Source: Curtobacterium pusillum
GTDB taxonomy: Bacteria > Actinomycetota > Actinomycetes > Actinomycetales > Microbacteriaceae
Assembly: GCF_013359865.1 (NCBI RefSeq)
Contig: NZ_JABMCE010000078.1
Location: 1-53,161 of the forward strand
Length of the DNA: 53,161 bases
Reading direction: 5' to 3'
Shown here: positions 35,430 through 43,052 of the stretch, one piece after another
How the letters are laid out: each line of letters begins with the position of its first letter
Numbering within the stretch: the first letter of the stretch is position 1
Program-made: the position numbers and the translations under genes
Notes under the pieces: model-generated
Told to the model about the DNA's origin: nothing
The model's input: only the letters and a program-made list of their open reading frames with translations
The model's database searches: none

Positions 35430-36869
35430 ATGGGTCCGACGGAAGGACACGAGGGGCGAGAAGCGCTCCTCGACGGGCGGTACCGCCTCGAACAGGCGAT
35501 CGGACAGGGCGGGATGTCCGTCGTGTACCGCGCCGTGGACGAGGCACTCGGCCGTCCGGTCGCGGTGAAGGTGTTCCACGCGGGGACGGTCGACATCGCC
35601 CGGCAGGAGGCCGAGCTCGGCGTGCTGGCGTCCCTCGAGCACCACAACCTCGTCGGTCTCCTCGATGCCGGAGTGGTCACGGGCAGCGACGGCACCCGGC
35701 AGCGCTTCCTCGTGATGGCGCTCGTCGTCGGCCAGGACCTCGAGGCGCGGTTGTCGGTCGGACCGCTCGCGTCGCGGCACATCGCCGAGATCGGCTACGA
35801 CATGGCTGAAGCGCTGCACTACATCCACGCCCGCGGCGTCGTCCACCGCGACATCAAGCCGTCGAACATCCTGCTCGTCGACTACGGCAACGGTGCCGAC
35901 CGGGCCCGGGCCCGGCTCACCGACTTCGGCATCGCGCTCGCCGCCGGGGTCGAGCGGTTGACCGCCGACGGCGTGACGACAGGGACCGCCGCCTACCTCA
36001 GCCCGGAACAGGCCCGGGGCGGGGACGTCGGTCCGGCGAGCGACGTCTACTCGCTCGGACTCGTGCTCCTGCAGTGCTTCACGCGACGTCGGGAGTTCCC
36101 GGGCTCGCTCGTCGAGTCCGCCGTCGCCCGGCTGTCGCGGGACCCGGTCGTGCCCGAACCGCTCCCGGAACACTGGAAGTCGCTGCTCCGGGCGATGACC
36201 GCGCAGGACCCGCAGGACCGGCCGACCGGGCCGGATCTGGTGACGCTCCTCCGGGACGTCATGATGGCCGACACCGCCGTCGCCGACCGGGTCGTCGACC
36301 CGACGGCCGACGTCGCGGAGGCGACCGCGTCGACGCCACAGGACGCCGGTGCGGAACCGGGTCGACCGGCGACCCTCGACGAGCTCCCCGACGAGGCGCT
36401 GCACCGGACGACGGCGATGGCGGCGCGCCTCTTCGACGCGCCGATCGCCCTCGTCGAGGTGCTCGACGAGGACCGCGAGTGGTCCCAGTCGTACATCGCC
36501 GAGGGCATCGACGAGTCCGCGCGGAGCATCAGCTTCCGGAACGGGTTCGCCCCGGTCCCGGTCCCGGTCGTGATCCCGGACGGCGCCGCGCACCCGGAGA
36601 TGCAGAACAGTCCGCTCGTCACGGGACCGCTCGGCATCCGGTTCTACGTCAGCGTGCCGCTGGTGAAGCACGACGGCACGCCGATCGGGACGCTCGCCGT
36701 CCTCGACACCAGGCCGCGTGAGGCGACCGAGGCGGACCTGGCGAACCTGCGAGACCTCGCCGCGCTGGCGGTCACGCAGCTCGAGCTCCGGCAGGAGTCG
36801 CTCCGCACGACGAACGACTCGATCCCGGTGGGGCAGCAGACCGGGAACGAGGCGGTCGGTCAGGCGTGA
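35430..36869 (+). CDS. Ser/Thr protein kinase with C-terminal GAF domain
   Basis: A 479-residue soluble kinase. The kinase domain (about 17-275) has the glycine loop GQGGMSVVY, Lys47 in VAVKVF, the catalytic HRDIKPSN (Asp141), DFG at 165-167 and SPEQARG in place of APE. An acidic linker leads to a GAF domain (about 320-455) with NPLVTG-like NSPLVTGPLGIRFYVSVPLV and PIGTLAVLD. Most actinobacterial Pkn kinases have a transmembrane helix and PASTA repeats; this one has neither and instead carries a small-molecule or redox-sensor-type domain. ATG at 35430 follows GAGGG by five bases; a TTG ten codons earlier is the only longer start. Confidence 0.9.
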   Translation: MGPTEGHEGREALLDGRYRLEQAIGQGGMSVVYRAVDEALGRPVAVKVFHAGTVDIARQEAELGVLASLEHHNLVGLLDAGVVTGSDGTRQRFLVMALVVGQDLEARLSVGPLASRHIAEIGYDMAEALHYIHARGVVHRDIKPSNILLVDYGNGADRARARLTDFGIALAAGVERLTADGVTTGTAAYLSPEQARGGDVGPASDVYSLGLVLLQCFTRRREFPGSLVESAVARLSRDPVVPEPLPEHWKSLLRAMTAQDPQDRPTGPDLVTLLRDVMMADTAVADRVVDPTADVAEATASTPQDAGAEPGRPATLDELPDEALHRTTAMAARLFDAPIALVEVLDEDREWSQSYIAEGIDESARSISFRNGFAPVPVPVVIPDGAAHPEMQNSPLVTGPLGIRFYVSVPLVKHDGTPIGTLAVLDTRPREATEADLANLRDLAALAVTQLELRQESLRTTNDSIPVGQQTGNEAVGQA

Positions 36870-36936
36870 CCGCCGCGGTGGGTGCGGGTCCGGCGGTCGA
36901 CACCGCGGTGTGGCGGCCCCGGCCCCGGTCCCCCCG

Positions 36937-37584
36937 TCAGCGCCGCCGCACCAGCACCACGCTGTCGACCGTGGGGTGCTCGTGCCCGTCCGGGGTCGTC
37001 GCGGTCCGCGGGCGTTCCGCCGCCTCGAGCACCTCCCACCCGGTGTCGAGCTCCAGCGCGGCGAGGTCGCCCGCGGGCGTCGGGAACCGGTAGTCCCGCA
37101 GTTCCTCCGGCAGTTCCCCGTGCGGCGGTGCCGCGTGCGCGGTCACGAGCAGATGTCCGCCCGAGGCGACGAGCCCCACCGCCCGCCGGAGGATCTCCGC
37201 CCGAGGGATCGCGACCGGCCATGACTGCAGGAACGACGCGGTGACGAGGTCGTACTCGCCGTCGTCCGTCCACGTCGCCAGGTCCGCCGCCACGAACCGC
37301 GTCCGCGTACCCACTCCCGCTCGGTCCGCCGCCCGGGCGGCGCGGTCCACCGCGATGGCAGACAGGTCGACGCCCGTGGTCGTCCACCCTCGTTCCGCGA
37401 GCCAGACGACGTCGCCGCCCTCACCGCACCCGAGGTCGAGCGCGCGTCCGGCGGGCAGCGTCGACGCCACCGACTCGAGCACCGCGTTCACCCGCCCGGA
37501 CCAGATGCCGTCGCGCTCGGCGTAGCGGGCCTCCCACCAGGTCCTGGCGTCGGCGTCGAGTGGTCGCTCGTCGTGTTCGTGCAC
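36937..37584 (-). CDS. Class I SAM-dependent methyltransferase
   Basis: A 215-residue methyltransferase. The conserved core begins WWEARYAERDGIWSGRVN, then motif I ALDLGCGEGGDVVWLA, an acidic post-motif GVDLSAIAV and a later VAADLATW and YDLVTASFLQSW. Small relatives act on thiols, tellurite or small metabolites; no specific substrate can be named. The frame is open back to 37797, but the extra 71 residues are Arg/Pro-rich and non-coding in character. GTG at 37584 (VHEHDERPLDA) was chosen by family likeness; GTG at 37599 is the alternative. There is no clear ribosome-binding site at either. Confidence 0.8.
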   Translation of the reverse strand: MHEHDERPLDADARTWWEARYAERDGIWSGRVNAVLESVASTLPAGRALDLGCGEGGDVVWLAERGWTTTGVDLSAIAVDRAARAADRAGVGTRTRFVAADLATWTDDGEYDLVTASFLQSWPVAIPRAEILRRAVGLVASGGHLLVTAHAAPPHGELPEELRDYRFPTPAGDLAALELDTGWEVLEAAERPRTATTPDGHEHPTVDSVVLVRRR

Positions 37585-37909
37585 GAGACCAGTGCACACG
37601 ATCCCGCGCTCATCGGACAAGCGGCGTTGCCGGAGCAGCAACGCACGGGTGCGCCCCGGAACTTCAGCGGGGGACGAGGGGGACACGTCCCGATCGGCAC
37701 CGGGACGCCGAGCGTTCGGTGACACGACGTCGAACAGGGGGACGGGTGTCCCCCGTCCGAGGGGGATACTGCCAGGTCGACGTAACCGTCTGGTCACTCA
37801 CCGCGCCCGAGCGACGTTCACCATCGGACCAGCACAGCACCGTTCCACCGCACCGTACCCGCACCACTGCAACGCCATTCGTCACGCCTGAACCAGGGGA
37901 AGGCCCGAC
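37585..37909. promoter_or_regulatory. Divergent intergenic region with alternative hairpins
   Basis: This region of about 325 bases carries no convincing gene. It has inverted pair GCGTTGC (37624-37630)/GCAACGC (37638-37644), hairpin arms GTTCG (37714-37718)/CGAAC (37731-37735), and GGGGGAC (37737-37743) pairing with GTCCCCC (37748-37754). The same CCCCC (37750-37754) can instead pair with GGGGG (37761-37765), so two folds compete. AGGGGAAGG precedes the ATG at 37910. A possible -10 is GATACT (37765-37770), with no matching -35. Confidence 0.4.
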
Positions 37910-40900
37910 ATGACGTCCACGGACACGGTGGTCGACGCGCGCAACAACGCCGCGACCACGAAGCGCACGGATCAGGAGTCCAGGCCGTCGGCGGCCCAGG
38001 CGGGGGAGTCGCAGTACCTCCCCGCCCCGCCGACCGACCGCGAGAAGTACTGGTACATGGGACCGCAGCATCGCTGGATGTTGTTCGCCCAGGCGGCCGC
38101 CTTCGCGCTCATCGCGTCGAGCATCTGGCGCTTCTCCACCTCGGCGCCGGGCCTGTTGCTGTTCCTCATCCCGACGACGCTCTACTGCTTGACGCTGTGC
38201 ATCTCGCTCGCCACGAGTTCGCGGCGCAAGCGCTTCCGGAAGCGCGACCACATCGAGCGCGTCCGGAACTGGGAGCCGGGCCGGTACCCGACGGTGGACG
38301 TGTTCCTGCCCACCGCGGGCGAGCCACTCGCCGTCCTCGAGAACACGTACTACTGGGTGTCGAAGCTCCGCTGGCCGACGACCCCCACGGTGTACGTCCT
38401 CGACGACGGGGACCGCCCCGAGGTCGCGGAACTCGCCCGCCGGTACGGCTACCGGTACGAGGTCCGCGCGAACCGCGGGTACCTCAAGAAGGCCGGCAAC
38501 CTCCGGCACGGCTACGAGCAGAGCGACGGCGACCTCATCGCGGTGTTCGACGCCGACTTCGTGCCACGCGCCGACTACCTGTACGAGCTCGTCCCGTACT
38601 TCGACGACGAGGGCCTCGGCATCGTGCAGTCGCCGCAGTTCTTCGACGCCCGCAAGGGCATGCACTGGCTGCAGCGCACCGCCGGCGCCACGCAGGAGCT
38701 GTTCTACCGCTGGATCCAGCCCGCCCGCGACCGCTCGAACGCCGCGATCTGCGTCGGCACGTGCGCGATCTACCGCCGGGCCGCCCTCGAGGAAGCCGGC
38801 GGGTTCGCCCAGATCGGCCACTCCGAGGACGTCCACACCGGCGTGAACCTCATGCGCGTCGGCTTCCTGGTGCGGTACGTGCCGATCCTCGTGTCGAAGG
38901 GCATGTGCCCCGACGACCTCGCCTCGTTCCTCAACCAGCAGTACCGCTGGTGCACGGGCTCGATGTCCCTCCTCGCCGACACGAGCTTCCACGAGAACCC
39001 GCACATCACCCTGCGGCAGCGCATGTGCTTCTGGTCGGGCTTCCTCTACTACATCTCCACCGCGGTCAACGTGTTCCTGTCGCCGCTCCCCGGTCTCGTG
39101 ATGCTGTTCGGCCTGCCGCAGTGGATCATGCCGCAGAACTCGGTGTGGCTCCTCGGCGCGATGATCATGTGGTTCGTCGTCGTCCCGGTCATGTACAAGT
39201 CCCGCTGGCGCATCGACGTCCTGCGGATCCAGTCCCTGTACTCGTTCGCCCACGCCGTCGCGATCGTGCACGTCCTCACCGGCAGGACCCGCGAGTGGGT
39301 CCCGACGGGTGCCGCGAAGAAGGTCACGACGCCCCTCGGCACCCAGATCGCGCGCGTGATGCGGATCACGGTCACGACGTCGCTCCTCGTCACGTGGACC
39401 GGCCTCGCCTGGGCGACCACGCGCTACGGCTTCGAGATGCTCTGGGCGATGTGGATCCTCGCCTCGATCCACGCCTACGTGCAGGTCCCGATGCTGTTCC
39501 TGTCGGTCCCGTCCTCACCGAAGCGCGCTGCCCGCAAGCAGGCGCGTGCCGACCGACGGGAGGCGCGGCTCGCCTCCCGCGGGTCCGCTCACCCGGTGCG
39601 CGTCCCGCGTCCCACCGCCCTGCCAGCGCCCGCCGCGGTGCCTGCCGCGCCCGCTGCGGGGGCGACCCTCCGTCCGGAGGCCGAGCCGGGCCTCCGGGTC
39701 GACGTCGTCCCGGCGGACGTGCGAGCGGCCGACGCGGCCAACCCCGCGCTCCCCGCACCGCCGCTCTCGCCGGCGGTGACCCCCTCGTCGCCCGTCGGTG
39801 CTCTGCCGGAACCGCCGCGCGCCTCCCGGGACGACCTTCCGGCGTTCGGTGAGCGGCTCGACCCGGTGACGCTGACCGCGTCCGCCGCCCCCGTCGAGGA
39901 ACCCGTCCAGGCGGAGCGTCCGCAGGCCGCCGGGCCGCGCCGGTTCCGACCGGACATCCAGGGGCTCCGCGCCGTCGCCGTGCTGCTCGTGGTGGTGTAC
40001 CACACGGGCGCGCCGGTGCTGACCGGCGGCTACGTCGGCGTGGACGTGTTCTTCGCCATCTCCGGGTTCCTGATCACCGGGCAGCTCCTGCGCGAGGTCG
40101 AGCGGAAGGGGCGGATCGACTTCGGCTCGTTCTACGCCGGACGCATCCGACGCCTGCTGCCCACCGCGCTCCTCGTCATCGCCGTCACGGTGGTCGCGAC
40201 CCGCGTGTTCGACTCGATCCTCCGGGCCTCGAACGTGGCGTGGGACGGCGTCGCGGCGACGTTCTTCGCGCTCAACTACCGGCTCGCCGCACAGGGCGTC
40301 GACTACCAGGCCGCCGACGGTCCGGCGTCCCCGCTGCAGCACTTCTGGTCGCTGGGCGTCGAGGAGCAGTTCTACCTGTTCTGGCCGCTCGTCCTGACGC
40401 TCGCGATCGTGCTGTGGAAGCGGCACCGGCGCCTGGCGATGGCCGCCGTCGTCACGCTCGTGTTCGGAGCGTCGATGTGGGCGTCGGTGACGATCACGGC
40501 GCACGATTCGCCGCTCGCGTACTTCTCGATGCAGAGCCGCGCGTGGGAGCTCGCCGCCGGGGCGTTCCTGGCCATCGGCGCCCGGTACGTGGCGCGCATC
40601 CCCGGGGCACTCCAGATCGGCCTGACGTGGCTCGGCCTCGGAGCGATCCTCGCGAGTGCGTTCCTGTACTCGGACGAGACGCCGTTCCCCGGCACAGCCG
40701 CGCTCCTGCCGGTCCTCGGAGCCTGCGCGGTGATCGCCGGCGGCGGGGTGTACCGCCGGGGCTCCGTCGAGACGGTGCTGCAGCTGAAGCCGTTCCAGGC
40801 GATCGGCAAGGTGTCGTACGGCTGGTACCTCTGGCACTGGCCGATGGTCGTGCTCGTCCCCGTCATGGTGAACCGCGACCTCGGGTGGCTCGAGAAGCTC

Positions 40901-41944
40901 GAGGTGATGGCGGTGGCGCTCTGGGTGGCGACGATCACCTACCACCTCATCGAGTCGCCCTCCGCGCGGGCTCGGTGGAAGCGGATCCGCTGGGCCGCGG
41001 TCGGTGCGGCGGCGGCAGCGGTGACGACGGCGACCGCGGTGGTGGTCGTGTTCTCGGTGCCGGCGCTCGTCGGCAGCGGCGGCGCGGTGCAGGCCGCGTC
41101 GCTCGACCAGGGGAACACGACGGAGATCCAGACCACGATCCAGGCGGCGCTGAAGACCTCGGACGTGCCGGCGAACCTCACCCCGAGCCTGACCGAGGCC
41201 GCCGACGACCAGCCGGCCTCCACGGACAACGGCTGCCACGCGGGGTACCTGCAGATCCGGCAGAAGGCGTGCGTGTACGGCGATCCGTCCGGGTCGCGGA
41301 CCGTCGTCCTGTGGGGCGACTCGCACGCGCAGCAGTGGCTGCCCGCGTTCGACGCCGCCGGGAAGGCCGAGGGGTGGAAGGTCGTCGCGTGGACGAAGGC
41401 CGCCTGCCCGGTCGCCCAGAACGTCGAGCTGTTCAACTCCTCGCTCAAGCGGACCTACACGGAGTGCCCGGAGTGGCGGGACGCCTCGATGAAGCGCATC
41501 GAGCGGCTGGCGCCCGACCTCGTGGTGATGGCGCAGTCGGACAACGTGCCCGGGAAGCAGGTGTCGAACACGACGTGGGCGGACGGCACCGCCGAGACCG
41601 CGGCCACGCTGCGCGCCGCGGGGCTGAAGACCGTGTACATGCTCGACACCCCGGTTCCCGATGGGGACGCGGCGTCCTGCGTGGCGGAGCACCTCGACTC
41701 CGTCCGTGCGTGCAACCAGGCCGAGAAGCACGCCTACGCCGTGTCCGGACGGCACGAGGAGGTCGCCGACACTGTGCGCGCCGCCGGGGTCTCGACGGTC
41801 GAGCCGCGCGACTGGTTCTGCACGGCCGACGGGTGCCCGGTGGTGGTGCAGGACAAGCTCGTGTACCGCGACCAGACGCACATGTCGACGGCGTACTCGA
41901 AGTGGCTCGAGCCGCTCGTGGCGCCGCTGCTCCGGACCTCGTAG
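37910..41944 (+). CDS. Fusion of cellulose-synthase-like glycosyltransferase with acyltransferase-3 and SGNH domains
   Basis: One uninterrupted 1344-residue membrane protein. Residues 50-535: a GT2 processive glycosyltransferase with helices at 57-100, DDGD at 165, DAD at 214, SED at 305, QQYRW at 343 and C-terminal helices at 372-428 and 484-532. Residues 536-675: an Arg-rich then Pro/Ala-rich linker. Residues 676-1015: an acyltransferase-3 domain, FRPDIQGLRAVAVLLVVVYH with His698 and about ten helices. A helix at 1030-1053 is followed by an SGNH esterase-like domain with GDSH at 1136-1139 and DQTH near 1321. The parts suggest synthesis and O-acylation of a surface polysaccharide by one polypeptide. 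Both halves keep their catalytic residues. The polymer is unknown; regulation by cyclic di-GMP is not evident (no PilZ motif seen). Confidence 0.9.
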   Translation: MTSTDTVVDARNNAATTKRTDQESRPSAAQAGESQYLPAPPTDREKYWYMGPQHRWMLFAQAAAFALIASSIWRFSTSAPGLLLFLIPTTLYCLTLCISLATSSRRKRFRKRDHIERVRNWEPGRYPTVDVFLPTAGEPLAVLENTYYWVSKLRWPTTPTVYVLDDGDRPEVAELARRYGYRYEVRANRGYLKKAGNLRHGYEQSDGDLIAVFDADFVPRADYLYELVPYFDDEGLGIVQSPQFFDARKGMHWLQRTAGATQELFYRWIQPARDRSNAAICVGTCAIYRRAALEEAGGFAQIGHSEDVHTGVNLMRVGFLVRYVPILVSKGMCPDDLASFLNQQYRWCTGSMSLLADTSFHENPHITLRQRMCFWSGFLYYISTAVNVFLSPLPGLVMLFGLPQWIMPQNSVWLLGAMIMWFVVVPVMYKSRWRIDVLRIQSLYSFAHAVAIVHVLTGRTREWVPTGAAKKVTTPLGTQIARVMRITVTTSLLVTWTGLAWATTRYGFEMLWAMWILASIHAYVQVPMLFLSVPSSPKRAARKQARADRREARLASRGSAHPVRVPRPTALPAPAAVPAAPAAGATLRPEAEPGLRVDVVPADVRAADAANPALPAPPLSPAVTPSSPVGALPEPPRASRDDLPAFGERLDPVTLTASAAPVEEPVQAERPQAAGPRRFRPDIQGLRAVAVLLVVVYHTGAPVLTGGYVGVDVFFAISGFLITGQLLREVERKGRIDFGSFYAGRIRRLLPTALLVIAVTVVATRVFDSILRASNVAWDGVAATFFALNYRLAAQGVDYQAADGPASPLQHFWSLGVEEQFYLFWPLVLTLAIVLWKRHRRLAMAAVVTLVFGASMWASVTITAHDSPLAYFSMQSRAWELAAGAFLAIGARYVARIPGALQIGLTWLGLGAILASAFLYSDETPFPGTAALLPVLGACAVIAGGGVYRRGSVETVLQLKPFQAIGKVSYGWYLWHWPMVVLVPVMVNRDLGWLEKLEVMAVALWVATITYHLIESPSARARWKRIRWAAVGAAAAAVTTATAVVVVFSVPALVGSGGAVQAASLDQGNTTEIQTTIQAALKTSDVPANLTPSLTEAADDQPASTDNGCHAGYLQIRQKACVYGDPSGSRTVVLWGDSHAQQWLPAFDAAGKAEGWKVVAWTKAACPVAQNVELFNSSLKRTYTECPEWRDASMKRIERLAPDLVVMAQSDNVPGKQVSNTTWADGTAETAATLRAAGLKTVYMLDTPVPDGDAASCVAEHLDSVRACNQAEKHAYAVSGRHEEVADTVRAAGVSTVEPRDWFCTADGCPVVVQDKLVYRDQTHMSTAYSKWLEPLVAPLLRTS

Positions 41945-41955
41945 GCGGCGGCCGC

Positions 41956-41998
41956 CGGCCCCGGCCCGGCCCCGGCCCCGGCCCCGGCCCCGGCCCCG
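41956..41998. repeat. GGCCCC-type tandem repeat
   Basis: About seven units of GGCCCC/GGCCC in a row directly after the fusion gene stop and before the large palindrome. It is pure GC low-complexity DNA, probably non-coding. A similar GGGGCC-rich stretch occurs in the linker of the regulator gene at the right end of the window. Confidence 0.8.
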
Positions 41999-42000
41999 CG

Positions 42001-42045
42001 AAAGCGACAGTGTGCCGCCGGACTCCGGCGGCACACTGTCGCTTT
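42001..42045. terminator. 45-bp perfect palindrome, bidirectional terminator or repeat element
   Basis: Arms 42001-42022 and 42024-42045 are perfect complements (22 bp) around a single C. The left arm starts with AAAGCGACAG and the right arm ends with CTGTCGCTTT, so the hairpin is flanked by A- and T-runs on both strands. It lies between the converging fusion gene and gntR gene. A weaker echo of its end (CAGCGTGTCGCTT) follows at about 42074. Confidence 0.8.
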
Positions 42046-42111
42046 GCCGGGAGTGTCCGCGAGCCTTCCGGGCAGCGTGTCGCTTCGGCGTGGGCCGTGC
42101 GGAGCGAGCCG

Positions 42112-42876
42112 TCAGGCGGTCGCGGCCTCGTCGTCGTGGGGGACCGGGTCCGCGTGCTCGATGCGGGCGCTCGCCGTGGCCATGTGCTCGTCCATCGCGC
42201 GCTGCGTGGCGACGACGTCGCGGGCACGCATCGCGTCGTGCACCGCACGGTGCTCGCGGTACGCGGCCTCGGTCGCCTCTCGCGTGGTGACGCGACGCCC
42301 GACCCAGACGCTGAGCATCGACCGGAGGCTCTGCAGCAGATCGGCGAGGACGTCGTTCCCGCCCGCCCGCGCGAGCAGGACGTGGAACCGGACGTCCGCC
42401 TCGATGAAGGCTGCGGGGTCGTCGAGCGTCGCCGCCTGCTGGTCGAGGGTGGCACCGAGGGCGTCGAGCTCCTCGTCCGTCGCACGCTGGGCGGCGAGGA
42501 TCGCGGCGGTGCGCTCGAGCGACGACCGCACCTCGAGCAGTTCACGCGTCCGGTTCGACGCGAGCATGAGTCCCCAGGACAGCGTCGTCGGCAGCAGGTC
42601 CGAGGTGCCGCCCTGCAGGTACGTGCCCGAACCGGGTCGGATCTGCACGATGCCGAGGATCTCGAGGGCGGCCAGCGCCTCGCGGACGGCGGACCGTCCG
42701 ACCCCGAGCCGCTCCGCCAGCACCCGCTCGGACGGCAGCCGCGATCCGGGGGCCAGGTCGCCCGCGGTGAGCAGGGACACGAGCTGGCGGGCGACCTCGG
42801 AGGCGGGGGAACCGGTCGGCACGGACTCGAGCTCGAGCCGGATGTTGAGGGGATCGTTCTCGCTGAACGCGGGCAT
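42112..42876 (-). CDS. GntR-family (FadR subgroup) repressor of the apionate regulon
   Basis: A 254-residue regulator: N-terminal winged helix with LAPGSRLPSERVLAERLGVGRSAVREALAALEILGIV, and a C-terminal all-helical FCD ligand domain (LEVRSSLERTAAILAAQRA, DVRFHVLLARAGGN, REHRAVHDAMRARD with the metal-binding histidines). ATG at 42876 lies six bases after TACGCT (42888-42883), so it is probably leaderless. The 18-base promoter spacer contains the operator also found at the MFS and apnL promoters, implying negative autoregulation. FCD domains bind small carboxylates, fitting a sugar-acid inducer. Confidence 0.9.
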   Translation of the reverse strand: MPAFSENDPLNIRLELESVPTGSPASEVARQLVSLLTAGDLAPGSRLPSERVLAERLGVGRSAVREALAALEILGIVQIRPGSGTYLQGGTSDLLPTTLSWGLMLASNRTRELLEVRSSLERTAAILAAQRATDEELDALGATLDQQAATLDDPAAFIEADVRFHVLLARAGGNDVLADLLQSLRSMLSVWVGRRVTTREATEAAYREHRAVHDAMRARDVVATQRAMDEHMATASARIEHADPVPHDDEAATA

Positions 42877-42888
42877 GCAGTGAGCGTA

Positions 42889-42909
42889 CCGTCCGGTCAA
42901 CCGGTTACC
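42889..42909. promoter_or_regulatory. GntR operator in the gntR promoter spacer
   Basis: GGTCAACCGGTTACC at 42895-42909. On the minus strand the 18 bases between the weak -35 (AGCGGT, 42912-42907) and the -10 (TACGCT, 42888-42883) read AACCGGTTGACCGGACGG. The apnL promoter spacer is AACCGGTTGACCGACTGG, almost the same. Confidence 0.65.
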
Positions 42910-42932
42910 GCTGAGGGGCCCACGACCGAATG

Positions 42933-42970
42933 GTCAACCGGTTGACAGGTGGCCGATCGATGCGCAGAAT
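42933..42970 (+). promoter_or_regulatory. Promoter of the MFS-lerK operon with overlapping GntR operator
   Basis: Operator GTCAACCGGTTGAC (42933-42946) is a perfect 14-bp palindrome. It overlaps the -35 TTGACA (42942-42947); after 17 bases comes the -10 CAGAAT (42965-42970). Transcription would start near 42977, which rules out the upstream ATG codons at 42960 and 42969 and supports the GTG start of the transporter. Confidence 0.75.
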
Positions 42971-43052
42971 GGGTCTGCGCACCGATGCGCCCACTCCCCG
43001 TCCCGGCGCAGCAGCCGACGAGGAGGCCCCACCCCACCGAGCAGGAGTCATC

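Noticed and set aside
39515..42034. 839-codon minus-strand frame opposite the acyltransferase part of the fusion gene
   Set aside because: Arg/Gly/Asp-rich shadow frame without a ribosome-binding site or family motif.
42930..43052. Longer N-terminus for the MFS transporter starting at 42930, 42960 or 42969
   Set aside because: These codons lie within or before the TTGACA-17-CAGAAT promoter; GTG at 43053 has AGGAG at good spacing.
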